Source: Skermania sp. ID1734
GTDB lineage: Bacteria > Actinomycetota > Actinomycetes > Mycobacteriales > Mycobacteriaceae
DNA length: 64,000 nt
Assembly: GCF_007489285.1 (NCBI RefSeq)
Contig: NZ_VLIY01000013.1
Span: 17,035-81,034, forward strand
Direction: 5' to 3'
The position numbers and the translations under genes were made by a program. The first letter of the stretch is position 1; every line of letters starts with the position of its first letter. The notes below the pieces were generated by a model that saw nothing but the letters and a program-made list of their open reading frames with translations, was not told the origin of the DNA and made no database searches. This document shows positions 50,231 through 60,113 of this stretch, piece after piece.

Positions 50231-51724
50231 ATGCCGCCGCGCGTCGATAGTGCACTCGTTGACCTCTGCCACCCGTTGCGCGAGGCGTTGACGCACGCCG
50301 ACTACACCGCCGACACATTGCTCGAGGTTCTGGGGCCCGACGTACATGCCGCCCTGGGCCGGTCCGAACCGGTGCCGGTACGGCGCGCCAGCCGGGACGC
50401 CGGTGAACTGGGCACCCTGATCCGGCTGTTCCTGCTTGCTGACGACTGCCCGCGGGCGGAGGTCGCCGCCGCGCTCGCTCCGCTGGATCTGGACGAGGCC
50501 GTCGCCGCCGGACTGCTCGATGTCGAGGGTGATCAAGTGCGGGCGGCGCTGGATGTGCGCCCGCTCGACCTCGGGTCCGGCGACCGGTGGATCGTCTCCG
50601 ACCTCGACGGCAGCATGCGCCGACGCACCATCGAAGCTGACCATGTCCTCGGCGTGGGGCACGCGTCACTGTCACTGTTACGCGCAACTCCGATCGATCC
50701 CGTCGAATCGGCACTCGACCTGGGCACCGGATGCGGCGTGCAGGCCGTGCACGCGGCCGACTACGCCCAACGGGTCACCGCCACCGACATCAACCCCCGC
50801 GCCCTGAGCTTGACCGCGGCCACCGCCGCGCTGAATGGACTGTCCTTCGAACTGACCCAGGGACCGTGGACCACTCCCGTCGCTGGCCGGCGCTTCGACC
50901 GCATTGTGTCCAACCCGCCCTTCGTCGTCGGGCCTGCGCGAGTCGAGCACACCTATCGCGATTCCGGCCTCGATCTCGACGGGGCGAGTGAACGCGTGGT
51001 GTCCTCGGTCCCCGACCTCCTCGCGCCGGACGGAGTCGCCACGCTGTTGGCGTCCTGGGTGCATGTGGACGGTCAGGATTGGCGTGAGCGGGTGGCGTCC
51101 TGGCTACCTGACTACGGCGTCGATGCCTGGATCCTGCAGCGCGACGTTGCCGATCCGGCGCTGTATGTCGGTACCTGGCTGCGCGATGCCGGTATGGATC
51201 CCGTCGACCCGCAGGCGCAACACCGTGCCGAGCAGTGGTTGGCGCATTTTTCGGCGAACAGCGTGGCGGGAATTGGTTTCGGTCACGTGTTCCTGCGCCG
51301 GATCGACGGCCCGACCGAGGTAGTCGCCGAGGAGGCGTCGCACGCCTACGACGCCCCGCTCGGCGCCGAGGTGCCCGGGTATTTCCGGCGATCACAGTGG
51401 CTGCGCGAGCACCCCGCGCACGACGGCCGTTTGCGGGTGCATCCGGCGACCGCTTTGGAGCAGGTGTCCGTTCCCGGCGCTGACGGCTGGGAACGAGTGG
51501 TCACCCGCCTGCATCGCGGAGACGGCCCGCGCTGGCAGCACGAAGTCGACGACGCGATCGCCGCGCTGGTCGGTGGAATACGGCCCGACGGACCGGCGTT
51601 GGACACATTGATCGACGTGGTTGCCCTCGCGTTCGCGGGCGATGCACCGACACCGCAGTGGCGGCACGATGCCGGCGCTGCAGTCGATGCGCTGATCCGG
51701 CATGGACTGGTCGAACCGGCGTGA
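50231..51724 (+). CDS. Class I SAM-dependent methyltransferase with NPPF motif
   Basis: A 497-residue protein. Residues about 1-145 form a helical/winged-type N-terminal domain. A Rossmann methyltransferase core follows with motif I LDLGTGCGVQAVHAA and the catalytic IVSNPPFVVGP. The N-P-P-F/Y motif is used by enzymes that methylate exocyclic or side-chain amide nitrogens (RlmG/RsmC rRNA or HemK/PrmC types). The extended C-terminal region (about 350-497) is of unknown role. AAGGAT precedes the ATG. It is 192 bp upstream of sigB. Confidence 0.83.
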   Translation: MPPRVDSALVDLCHPLREALTHADYTADTLLEVLGPDVHAALGRSEPVPVRRASRDAGELGTLIRLFLLADDCPRAEVAAALAPLDLDEAVAAGLLDVEGDQVRAALDVRPLDLGSGDRWIVSDLDGSMRRRTIEADHVLGVGHASLSLLRATPIDPVESALDLGTGCGVQAVHAADYAQRVTATDINPRALSLTAATAALNGLSFELTQGPWTTPVAGRRFDRIVSNPPFVVGPARVEHTYRDSGLDLDGASERVVSSVPDLLAPDGVATLLASWVHVDGQDWRERVASWLPDYGVDAWILQRDVADPALYVGTWLRDAGMDPVDPQAQHRAEQWLAHFSANSVAGIGFGHVFLRRIDGPTEVVAEEASHAYDAPLGAEVPGYFRRSQWLREHPAHDGRLRVHPATALEQVSVPGADGWERVVTRLHRGDGPRWQHEVDDAIAALVGGIRPDGPALDTLIDVVALAFAGDAPTPQWRHDAGAAVDALIRHGLVEPA

Positions 51725-51842
51725 TTTGCCGGCGCTGCGCCCAAGGTTCCGCAGCGCCGCGGGTTCTTAGCATCTTCTCAGGCGCGGAGCCGTAAAACCC
51801 CAGGTCAATGGGGTTTGCCGAGGGTTTGAGGAATGCCACAGC

Positions 51843-51869
51843 GGGAACTATTCCAGTGGTGTGACCGTT
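51843..51869 (+). promoter_or_regulatory. ECF sigma (SigE/SigH-type) promoter of sigB
   Basis: GGGAAC at 51843-51848, then 17 nt, then CGTT at 51866-51869, matching the GGAAC-CGTT pattern of SigE/SigH promoters. M. tuberculosis sigB is transcribed from such a promoter. The sigB ATG is 47 bp downstream, with AGGGAGG as ribosome binding site. Confidence 0.75.
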
Positions 51870-51916
51870 GTTCTGAGTGATACAGCAACACTGCGCCCAA
51901 CCCAGGGAGGCACGTA

Positions 51917-52885
<969 letters not shown>

Positions 52886-52949
52886 ATCGATTGGATCGAC
52901 GGCGCCGGACTGTACGGGTCCGGCGCCGTTGCCGTCTCCGAGACCTTGC

Positions 52950-55601
52950 TCAGCGCAGGCGGCGGGGCCCGGTGTCCGGCCTGCTCGGTTCGGGTCCGAT
53001 CCGGATGCGCGCATACAGCGGTTCAATCCCCGACGGCGAGACGTGCACGGGCTCACACGCGAGTTCGCGGACTTCAGGAAGGTCGACGGCGAGCGCCGAG
53101 ATCCGCCGCAACAGATCTCGCAGCGCCGACTTGTCGACCGGCGCTTCACCGCGATACCCGGACAGCAAGGGCGCCGCCCGCGGTGCCTCCACCATCTCGG
53201 CGACCTCGTCCTCGGTGAGGGGCAGCGCCCGATATACCCGGTCGCCGAGCAGGTCCATCACTCCTGACAACCCAAAGGTCATCACCGACCCGAACGACGG
53301 GTCGTCGGCAACGCGCACCACGCAACCGACGCCTTTGGTGGCCATGCGCTGCACGTGGACCAGCGGGTTGTCCGACACCGACGCAAGGTCGGCATATGCC
53401 TCGCGCACCCCGTCTGGAGTCGACAGGTCCAACCGCACGCCCTGCAGGTCCGGGCGAGATCGCCACTGCGGACCCGTCGCCTTGACGGCGACCGGATAGC
53501 CCAGTTCAGCAGCGGCGGCGACGGCCTGCTCGGCGGATTCGGCCGGCCTGAACGCCACGATGTCGATGCCGTAGCAGCCGAGCAACGTGACCACCCGCTC
53601 GTCGCTGAGCCATTCACCGGTCGGCGCCTCGGCGAGCCATTCCGCAACCAGTCGCCGCGCCATGTCCATGTCGATCCCCGCGGGCCGGACGGTCTTGGAC
53701 ACCGGTCGGTCGCGCCAAGCGGCGTAGCGGGCGATCCGGCCCAGCGCCCGCACCCCGCTGCCCGGGTCGGGGTAGGACGGGATCGACCCCCAGGCTGCTG
53801 CGCCGTTCGCATCGACGGTGGCCAACGCCTGCGGAAGCCCTTCGGCTGCAAGGAAAGTAGACAAGACTGGTTTGCCGCCTTCGAGCGCTCCGGCGCGCAG
53901 GGCAGCGCCGTACGGTTCGAGCGGGACCGGCACGGGCGGCGCAAAGATCACCACGATCGAGTCCACCGTCGGCAGCGCCATCGCGCTCCGCACCGCGGCC
54001 TCGAAATCCGCCGGCGTGGCCGTGGGGCCGAGATTGACCGGCTCGGTGACCTCGAGCCCCTCGATGCCCGCGGCGTCGATGGCCAACCATGCCAGCGCCG
54101 CACTGTTGCTGATCACCGCAATCCGTCGTCCGGCGGGCAGCGGTTGGTGCTCGAGCAAGGCGGCGCAATCGAACAACTCGACCACGGAATCGACCTGGAT
54201 GATCCCGGCCTGGGCGAAGAGGTCTCGCATGATCGGCGCGGACATCTGCAACGGCGGGGGTTCGGCCGACAGCCACACGCCGCCGCGTCCGCTGCGGACT
54301 GCGACGATCGGCTTCGACCGTGCGAGCCGCCGGGAGATCCGGGAGAACTTGCGCGGATTGCCCACGCTTTCCAGGTACAACAGCACCACGTCGGTCTCGG
54401 GATCGGAGTCCCAGTACTGCAGCAGATCGTTGCCGGACAGGTCGGCACGGTTGCCGGCGGATACGAACACCGACAGACCCAGCCCCCGCAACGCCGCCTG
54501 ACCCAATATCGACGCGCCCAACGGTCCGGACTGGCAAAAGAACCCGATCCGGCCCCGCCCCGGCAGGATCGGCGCGAGCGAGGCGTTGAGGCCGACCTCG
54601 GGATCCAGATTGACGATTCCCAGCGCGTTCGGCCCCACCAACCGCATACCGTGATCGCGAACCGACGCGACGAGTCGCCGCTCGGCGGCCGCGCCGTCCG
54701 GTCCCGACTCTGCGAACCCGGCGGTCAGGACCACGAGACCTTTGACGCCCTTGGCCATGCAGTCGTCGAGCACCGAATCGATCTTCGAGGCGGGCACGGC
54801 AATCACGGCCAGGTCGACGTCATCGGGTATCTCGCGCACGGTCGGATAGGCACGCACTCCGCGGATCGAACGATGCGTCGGATGGACCGGAAACACCGGC
54901 CCGGTGAAACCGGCGTCCAGCAGATTATTCAGCACGACCGCACCCACCTTGGCGGGGTTGCGCGAAGCACCGATCACCGCGACGGACCCCGGGGCCAGCA
55001 GGTTGCGCACGCTACGAGCCTCCGACGCGCGTTCGCGCGAATTGCGTACGGAGACCAGCGCTTCCGTCGGGTCGATGGCGAACTCGAGGTGCAATACCGT
55101 GCCGTCTCGGCTGCGGCTGATCTGGTAGCCCGCCTCCCGGAACACGGTGATCATCTGGCGGTTTTCGGCGAGCACCTCGGCGACGAAGTATTCGATCCCG
55201 TTTTCGGCGGCCATGGCAGCGAGATGCTCGAGCAGGATCGAGCCGAGTCCGCGTCCCTGATGGGCGTCCGCGACGACGAAAGCGACCTCGGCAGAGCGGT
55301 TACCTGCGCTGTCGGGAAGTCGCTCATAGATACCGACCGCGATGATGCGCCCGCCGAGCAGCGCGATCAACGCCACCCGGTCGCGGTGGTCAACGTGAGT
55401 GGCGCGCTCGAGATCGCGCGCCGACATCGTCGGATAGGGCCCGAAGTAGCGCAGGTAGCGGGTCCGCTCGGAGAGTCCACTGTGAAACTCGACCAGCGCG
55501 TCGGCGTCGGCCGGAGTGATCGGCCGCAGATGCACCACACCGCCGTCAGAGGCGAGTACGTCCGATTCCCAGCGTTGCGGGTAATCCAGTGTTTCAGTCA
55601 C
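52950..55601 (-). CDS. Pat-like protein acetyltransferase: GNAT fused to ADP-forming acyl-CoA synthetase-like domains
   Basis: An 883-residue fusion. An N-terminal GNAT domain (about 20-180, acetyl-CoA loop HQGRGLGS at 114-121) is followed by CoA-binding (about 200-300), succinyl-CoA-ligase-like (about 320-480) and C-terminal ATP-grasp domains (about 650-870). This is the Pat architecture, with the order reversed relative to Salmonella Pat. In the ligase domain the stretch after KPIVAVRSGRGG reads WLSAEPPPLQMS, where active enzymes have the phosphorylated His of SHTG, so ligase turnover is unlikely. It overlaps acuC by 8 bp, forming an acetylase-deacetylase unit. Confidence 0.88.
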   Translation of the reverse strand: MTETLDYPQRWESDVLASDGGVVHLRPITPADADALVEFHSGLSERTRYLRYFGPYPTMSARDLERATHVDHRDRVALIALLGGRIIAVGIYERLPDSAGNRSAEVAFVVADAHQGRGLGSILLEHLAAMAAENGIEYFVAEVLAENRQMITVFREAGYQISRSRDGTVLHLEFAIDPTEALVSVRNSRERASEARSVRNLLAPGSVAVIGASRNPAKVGAVVLNNLLDAGFTGPVFPVHPTHRSIRGVRAYPTVREIPDDVDLAVIAVPASKIDSVLDDCMAKGVKGLVVLTAGFAESGPDGAAAERRLVASVRDHGMRLVGPNALGIVNLDPEVGLNASLAPILPGRGRIGFFCQSGPLGASILGQAALRGLGLSVFVSAGNRADLSGNDLLQYWDSDPETDVVLLYLESVGNPRKFSRISRRLARSKPIVAVRSGRGGVWLSAEPPPLQMSAPIMRDLFAQAGIIQVDSVVELFDCAALLEHQPLPAGRRIAVISNSAALAWLAIDAAGIEGLEVTEPVNLGPTATPADFEAAVRSAMALPTVDSIVVIFAPPVPVPLEPYGAALRAGALEGGKPVLSTFLAAEGLPQALATVDANGAAAWGSIPSYPDPGSGVRALGRIARYAAWRDRPVSKTVRPAGIDMDMARRLVAEWLAEAPTGEWLSDERVVTLLGCYGIDIVAFRPAESAEQAVAAAAELGYPVAVKATGPQWRSRPDLQGVRLDLSTPDGVREAYADLASVSDNPLVHVQRMATKGVGCVVRVADDPSFGSVMTFGLSGVMDLLGDRVYRALPLTEDEVAEMVEAPRAAPLLSGYRGEAPVDKSALRDLLRRISALAVDLPEVRELACEPVHVSPSGIEPLYARIRIGPEPSRPDTGPRRLR

Positions 55602-56844
55602 GAGGATCGTCCGGGTCGAGGCCGAGCAACGGAAACGCCGCGCGGCGAGTGGCCAGTATTGCCGAATCTACTTGCCGCAGCGCGTTGTTCGAGCGTGCAT
55701 CCGATAACTCGGGAGCGCCGCCCGGTCCGTCCCACGGCCGGAAGTTCGTGTCGCCGTCCTCCCCCATCCGGTCGGGAATAGACACGGTCGGCGCCATCGC
55801 GCCCACGCGTTCCCGCCATGTGCGCGGCACCGCCGCAGCCGGATCGATGTCCTTATCGAGTGCGGCGGCAATCAGGTGTGTCCACGACCTGGGCACAACC
55901 CGGACCAGTCCGTAGCCACCGCCGCCCACAGCCAGCCACCGTCCTTCACAGTGGCGGTCCGCCAGGTCCCGCATCGCCAAAAATGCCGCGCGCTGGCCGT
56001 CCACCGTCAGCGCCAGGTCCGCCAGTGGGTCTTCGCGATGCGTGTCGACCCCGCATTGACTGATGAGGATCTGCGGCCGAAAAGCACCGATCGCACCCGG
56101 GACCACGGCATGAAAAGCGCGCAGCCACAAGGCGTCCGACGTTCCCGGCAGCAGCGGCAGGTTGATGGCAGTGCCCTCCGCCGGCGCCAACCCCACATCT
56201 GTCGCCCACCCGGTGTTGGGCCACAGCGTCGCCGGATGCTGGTGGATCGAAACGGTCAGCACCCGCGGATCTGCGGCGAAGGCGTGCTGCACTCCGTCGC
56301 CGTGGTGCACATCCACGTCGACGTAGGCAATCCGATCGAACCCGTTGTCGAGCAACCAGGAAATCGCTATCGCCACGTCGTTGTACACGCAGAACCCAGA
56401 CGCCGCGGCCGGCATCGCGTGGTGCATTCCACCGCCGATGCTCACCGCACGACGGGTTCGGCCGGCTGCAATTTCCCTTGCCGCGCACAGTGTGCCACCG
56501 GAAATGACGGACGCGGCCTCATGCATGCCGGCGAACACCGGATTGTCGGGGGAACCCAACCCGTAAGGCGGGTTCAGCGGTTCGCCCGGCGGCTGGCGGG
56601 CATGCCGGACGGCATTCACGTACGCGGGGCTGTGAATTCGCAGCAACTCCGCGTCGGTCGCCGGAGTGGGTTCGATGACCTCGACGCCCTCCAGGAGACC
56701 GATCTCTCGGGCCAGGGCCATCGTGAGGTCCAGGCGTGCCGGATTCATCGGGTGACCAGGGGTCCAGGTGTAGTCCAGATAGGAACGGCTCCACACCACC
56801 GCATGGTCGGCGGCGGTGTGAGGTCGTGGTGGCGAAGCTGCCAT
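55594..56844 (-). CDS. acuC: AcuC-like class I/II histone-deacetylase-family enzyme
   Basis: A 416-residue zinc-dependent deacetylase of the AcuC family, which removes acetyl groups from acetyl-CoA synthetase and other proteins. It has GGGMHHAMPAAASGFCVYND (H141, H142), the metal site YVDVDVHHGDG (D178, H180), SQCGVDTHREDP and the C-terminal GGGGYGL. The ATG at 56844 is set by the family start and TAGGTT 7 nt upstream (leaderless). A much longer frame extending to 58776 is spurious, as it runs antisense through ideR and galE. The next gene is the Pat-like acetyltransferase. Confidence 0.9.
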   Translation of the reverse strand: MAASPPRPHTAADHAVVWSRSYLDYTWTPGHPMNPARLDLTMALAREIGLLEGVEVIEPTPATDAELLRIHSPAYVNAVRHARQPPGEPLNPPYGLGSPDNPVFAGMHEAASVISGGTLCAAREIAAGRTRRAVSIGGGMHHAMPAAASGFCVYNDVAIAISWLLDNGFDRIAYVDVDVHHGDGVQHAFAADPRVLTVSIHQHPATLWPNTGWATDVGLAPAEGTAINLPLLPGTSDALWLRAFHAVVPGAIGAFRPQILISQCGVDTHREDPLADLALTVDGQRAAFLAMRDLADRHCEGRWLAVGGGGYGLVRVVPRSWTHLIAAALDKDIDPAAAVPRTWRERVGAMAPTVSIPDRMGEDGDTNFRPWDGPGGAPELSDARSNNALRQVDSAILATRRAAFPLLGLDPDDPRD

Positions 56845-56851
56845 AACACCC

Positions 56852-56857
56852 AACCTA
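56852..56857 (-). promoter_or_regulatory. -10 hexamer for leaderless acuC transcript
   Basis: TAGGTT on the minus strand, 7 nt before the ATG at 56844, with no Shine-Dalgarno. It drives the acuC/Pat unit. Confidence 0.5.
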
Positions 56858-57005
56858 GTTGCTTGCGACGGTCTGCCGCCCAGTGACCGCTCCGATCGAT
56901 ATCGGTGTTGCCGCGGGAAGTTTTGCCGCGGAGGCATCGTTGCACTCTGCGATGACACCGGAGCGAATCGCGTGGTCAGCGTGCGCTGAGACAAATATCG
57001 ACCGG

Positions 57006-57011
57006 TAGAAT
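57006..57011 (+). promoter_or_regulatory. Probable ideR promoter -10
   Basis: TAGAAT lies 31 bp before the GTG at 57037 with AAGGGG between. No clear -35 at 17 nt is seen. Confidence 0.45.
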
Positions 57012-57036
57012 CTCGCGGTGACGAAGGGGTGTGAGG

Positions 57037-57723
57037 GTGAAGGATCTGGTGGATACCACGGAGATGTATCTCCGGACCATCTACGACCTCGAGGAAGAGG
57101 GTGTGGTCCCATTGCGGGCCCGCATCGCCGAGCGCCTCGAGCAGAGCGGGCCGACGGTGAGCCAGACGGTTGCCCGGATGGAACGTGACGGACTGCTGCA
57201 GGTCGCCGGAGATCGCCACCTGGAGCTCACCGACAAGGGCCGCAGCCTCGCCGTCGCGGTCATGCGCAAGCACCGGCTTGCCGAGCGGTTGCTGGTCGAC
57301 ATCATCGGCCTCGAGTGGGAGCAGGTGCACGCGGAGGCCTGCCGCTGGGAACATGTGATGAGCGAGGAGGTCGAGCGCCGCCTCGTCGAGGTCCTCAACC
57401 ATCCCACCACGTCCCCGTACGGCAACCCCATTCCCGGTCTCGCCGACCTCGGCCTGATCCGCGACGACGGCAACCGGGAAGACCTGGTGCGGCTGAGCGA
57501 CCTGCCGGCCGACAAGCCGACGGCCGTCGTCGTGCGGCGGTTGGCTGAACACATTCAGACGGAACCAGCGGTCATCGGCCGCCTGCGCGAAGCCGGCGTG
57601 GTGCCGGATGCCCGGGTTACCGTCGAGAATCGCGCGGGCACAGTGGTAATCACCGTCCCCGGGCACGACGACTTCGAGTTGCCGGAGGAAATGGCACACG
57701 CCGTGCAGGTGAAGACGGTCTGA
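57037..57723 (+). CDS. ideR: Iron-dependent regulator IdeR (DtxR family)
   Basis: A 228-residue Fe(II)-activated repressor of siderophore genes and activator of ferritin genes. All metal ligands of DtxR are present at the expected positions: primary site M10, C102, E105, H106, and ancillary site H79, E83, H98. The winged helix contains SGPTVSQTVARMERDGL. An SH3-like C-terminal domain ends the protein. The GTG at 57037 (MKDLVDTTEMY) is preferred since AAGGGG is 7 nt upstream; the earlier GTG at 57031 is too close. galE follows 51 bp downstream. Confidence 0.96.
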   Translation: MKDLVDTTEMYLRTIYDLEEEGVVPLRARIAERLEQSGPTVSQTVARMERDGLLQVAGDRHLELTDKGRSLAVAVMRKHRLAERLLVDIIGLEWEQVHAEACRWEHVMSEEVERRLVEVLNHPTTSPYGNPIPGLADLGLIRDDGNREDLVRLSDLPADKPTAVVVRRLAEHIQTEPAVIGRLREAGVVPDARVTVENRAGTVVITVPGHDDFELPEEMAHAVQVKTV

Positions 57724-57735
57724 CGAGGTCCCCCC

Positions 57736-57756
57736 GCCCGGCATGCGGGGCCGGGC
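57736..57756 (+). terminator. Hairpin between ideR and galE
   Basis: GCCCGGC (57736-57742) pairs with GCCGGGC (57750-57756) around a 7-nt loop. An overlapping CCCCGC/GCGGGG alternative exists. It has no U-tract and may attenuate rather than end ideR transcription before galE. Confidence 0.4.
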
Positions 57757-57774
57757 AGTGGAGGGAGTTCGACA

Positions 57775-58758
57775 ATGAAGTTGCTGGTAACCGGCGGCGC
57801 CGGCTATGTCGGCAGTGTCTGCGCACAGGTGCTGCTGGAGTCGGGGCACGAAGTGGCAGTGATCGATGACCTGTCCACCGGGAACCGCGACGCGGTGCCG
57901 CAGGGCGCCCGGTTCCTCGAGGGCGACATCGCCGAGGTAGCACCCGAGTTGCTGGCGAGTGAGTCCTTCGACGGGGTCTTGCATTTCGCAGCGCAGTCCC
58001 TGGTGGGCGAATCGGTGGTCGAGCCGGAGAAGTACTGGCACGGCAATGTGGTCAAAACGCTGACGTTGCTCGAAGCTATCCGCATCAGCGGCACACCACG
58101 GCTCGTCTTTTCCTCTACCGCCGCGACCTACGGAGAGCCCGAGCAGTCGCCGATCACCGAGCAGGCACCGACCCGGCCCACCAACCCCTACGGGGCGAGC
58201 AAGCTCGCCATCGATCACGCCATTACCTCCTACGCCGTGGCCCATCGGCTTGCCGCCACCAGCCTGCGGTATTTCAACGTTGCCGGCGCCTATGCGGGCT
58301 TCGGCGAAAACCGGGTCGTGGAAACACATTTGATTCCGTTGGTCCTCCAGGTCGCCGCCGGCTACCGGGATAAGGTGTCGGTGTTCGGCACTGACTGGCC
58401 GACCAAGGACGGCACGGCGATCCGCGACTACATCCACATCCGCGACCTCGCCGACGCGCACATCCTCGCGCTGGAGTCCGCTGAGCCCGGGACCCACCGC
58501 ATCTACAACCTCGGCAGCGGGGCCGGGTTTTCGGTGCGTGAGGTGATCACCGCCTGCCAACGCGTCACCGGCAAACCGATCAATGCCGTCGACGCGCCGC
58601 GGCGCGCCGGCGATCCCGCGGTGCTCATCGCATCCAGTGAACGGGCGATCGCGGAACTCGGATGGCGCCCACAACACACCGATCTCGATGAGATCGTCAG
58701 CGACGCATGGGATTACCTGCTCGCTCTCGGGCCCCGCGCGCACGCGGCGGGCTCGTAG
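57775..58758 (+). CDS. galE: UDP-glucose 4-epimerase
   Basis: Interconverts UDP-glucose and UDP-galactose, the source of galactan in the cell wall. The 327-residue extended-SDR protein has the NAD motif TGGAGYVGS (6-14), DDLSTGNRD, catalytic SST (113-115) and Y139-x-x-x-K143 in NPYGASKLA, and [17 protein letters not shown] precedes the ATG. It lies downstream of ideR in the same direction; no other galactose genes are nearby. The DUF4192 gene converges 11 bp away. Confidence 0.93.
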   Translation: MKLLVTGGAGYVGSVCAQVLLESGHEVAVIDDLSTGNRDAVPQGARFLEGDIAEVAPELLASESFDGVLHFAAQSLVGESVVEPEKYWHGNVVKTLTLLEAIRISGTPRLVFSSTAATYGEPEQSPITEQAPTRPTNPYGASKLAIDHAITSYAVAHRLAATSLRYFNVAGAYAGFGENRVVETHLIPLVLQVAAGYRDKVSVFGTDWPTKDGTAIRDYIHIRDLADAHILALESAEPGTHRIYNLGSGAGFSVREVITACQRVTGKPINAVDAPRRAGDPAVLIASSERAIAELGWRPQHTDLDEIVSDAWDYLLALGPRAHAAGS

Positions 58759-58769
58759 CCGACGGGGCA

Positions 58770-59954
58770 TCAGCACTCCGGCGGCAACCGCACACCGAGC
58801 GCGTCGGCCGCCGCGAACCCGGCGACGGCGGTCTCTCGGATGACTGCCGGCCGCATGCCCAACTGCAGTGCCTGATCGAGCATTCGGGCCAACCGATACT
58901 CCGGGTCGGCGGTGAGCGCGGCCTCGAGCGACACCCCGGCAAGCGGGCCGTCACCCCGGATGTACGCGCACATGGCCAGCAGGGTTGCCGCCGCCGCCCG
59001 TGCGGTGCCGGGCAGCGATCTGGTCAGCAGCAGAAACATCCGTTCGGCCGCCTCGGCGGCGTCGCCGACGCTCAGCGCGAGCAAGGCGTCCCGGACGCTC
59101 GTGTTGGTCAGTGCGGCCCCAAGTTCGGCGATTTCGGGCGCGAGCAGTCTGGCCCCGGATTCGAGATTGGCAATCTGGCGCAGGACCAGCTCCAGTTGGC
59201 GTCGCGCGTAGGAAAGCGGGTCCGCGCGTTGCACAGCAAGTTCCATGGCGAGCACAGTCGAGTCGAGAACTTTGTCGAGATGGTCGGCGACCAAGGCGGT
59301 CTCGCGGCTGTCCACCGGATCGAGCTGCGCGGCGATATCCGCGCGACTGCGCCGTATCTGATGGCCTTCGAACACGTGCGCCGCGGCCACGAAGGACGCA
59401 TTGGGATCGGGCAGAACACCGCGGCGGGGGTCTGTGCCCAGACTCCACCATTGCGCGCCCGCTTCGATCTGCGAAACCACGTGCGCGCCGATGAGCTTCG
59501 TGCCACAGGCGTCGAGGAGATACGCCAACTCGTCGACGATGTCTTCGTGCATCCAGCGGCGCACGATGCCCTCGATCTCTTCCCGGTCGTGCCAGTCGGC
59601 TGCGCCGGACACAGGCACCGCGATATGCACATCCGTGCAGTCGTCGACGATGACGACAAGCGCCTTGGACGCGTTTTCCGCATCGCATACTGCGGCGAAC
59701 CGTTCGAGCGCCGCTGACATCGCGGGGTCCGTCTCGGCGCGGTCCGGTTCATACCAGTTGGGCAGCACAAGATCATGGCGCATCACCGTGCCGACCCCAC
59801 CGCCACTGGGTCCGCCGATGCAGATCAGCACCACCGAGTTCGTCGGTACGAATCCGAGCAGGGCGGGAACGGCGGCGATGAGGTCCGCCGGATCGGTGAT
59901 CCGTACGCGCGTCGGCGAGTCGACCGGACCGGGAGAGGGTGCAGAAGTTGTCAT
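58770..59954 (-). CDS. DUF4192 family protein
   Basis: A 394-residue cytoplasmic protein of the actinobacterial DUF4192 family; function unknown. The characteristic N-terminal block is RITDPADLIAAVPALLGFVPTNSVVLI, followed by an alternating alpha/beta region with ADLIAAVPALLGF and ALVVIVDDCTDVH. The C-terminal half is helical with tetratricopeptide-like spacing (AALTADPEYRLARMLDQAL). The ATG at 59954 is chosen because family similarity starts there; an upstream start adds 26 unrelated residues. Confidence 0.85.
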   Translation of the reverse strand: MTTSAPSPGPVDSPTRVRITDPADLIAAVPALLGFVPTNSVVLICIGGPSGGGVGTVMRHDLVLPNWYEPDRAETDPAMSAALERFAAVCDAENASKALVVIVDDCTDVHIAVPVSGAADWHDREEIEGIVRRWMHEDIVDELAYLLDACGTKLIGAHVVSQIEAGAQWWSLGTDPRRGVLPDPNASFVAAAHVFEGHQIRRSRADIAAQLDPVDSRETALVADHLDKVLDSTVLAMELAVQRADPLSYARRQLELVLRQIANLESGARLLAPEIAELGAALTNTSVRDALLALSVGDAAEAAERMFLLLTRSLPGTARAAAATLLAMCAYIRGDGPLAGVSLEAALTADPEYRLARMLDQALQLGMRPAVIRETAVAGFAAADALGVRLPPEC

Positions 59955-60113
59955 GGCCCAACTGTGCGCGAGCCGTCCACCGGTTCGATCCGCTCGACCT
60001 GGGCTTTTATTTTTCCTGTGGATCAGTGGCAAATGCGTAGGTCACTGTGGACAACGTCACGATGTTCGGACCTGAGCTGTCGGCGTCATGTGCTAGGGCG
60101 AAGACCCACCGCG

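Noticed and set aside
56845..58776. Very long minus-strand open frame extending acuC upstream across ideR and galE
   Set aside because: The extra 644 residues are antisense to ideR and galE, have no recognisable domain, and the AcuC family start is at 56844. High GC often leaves antisense frames open.
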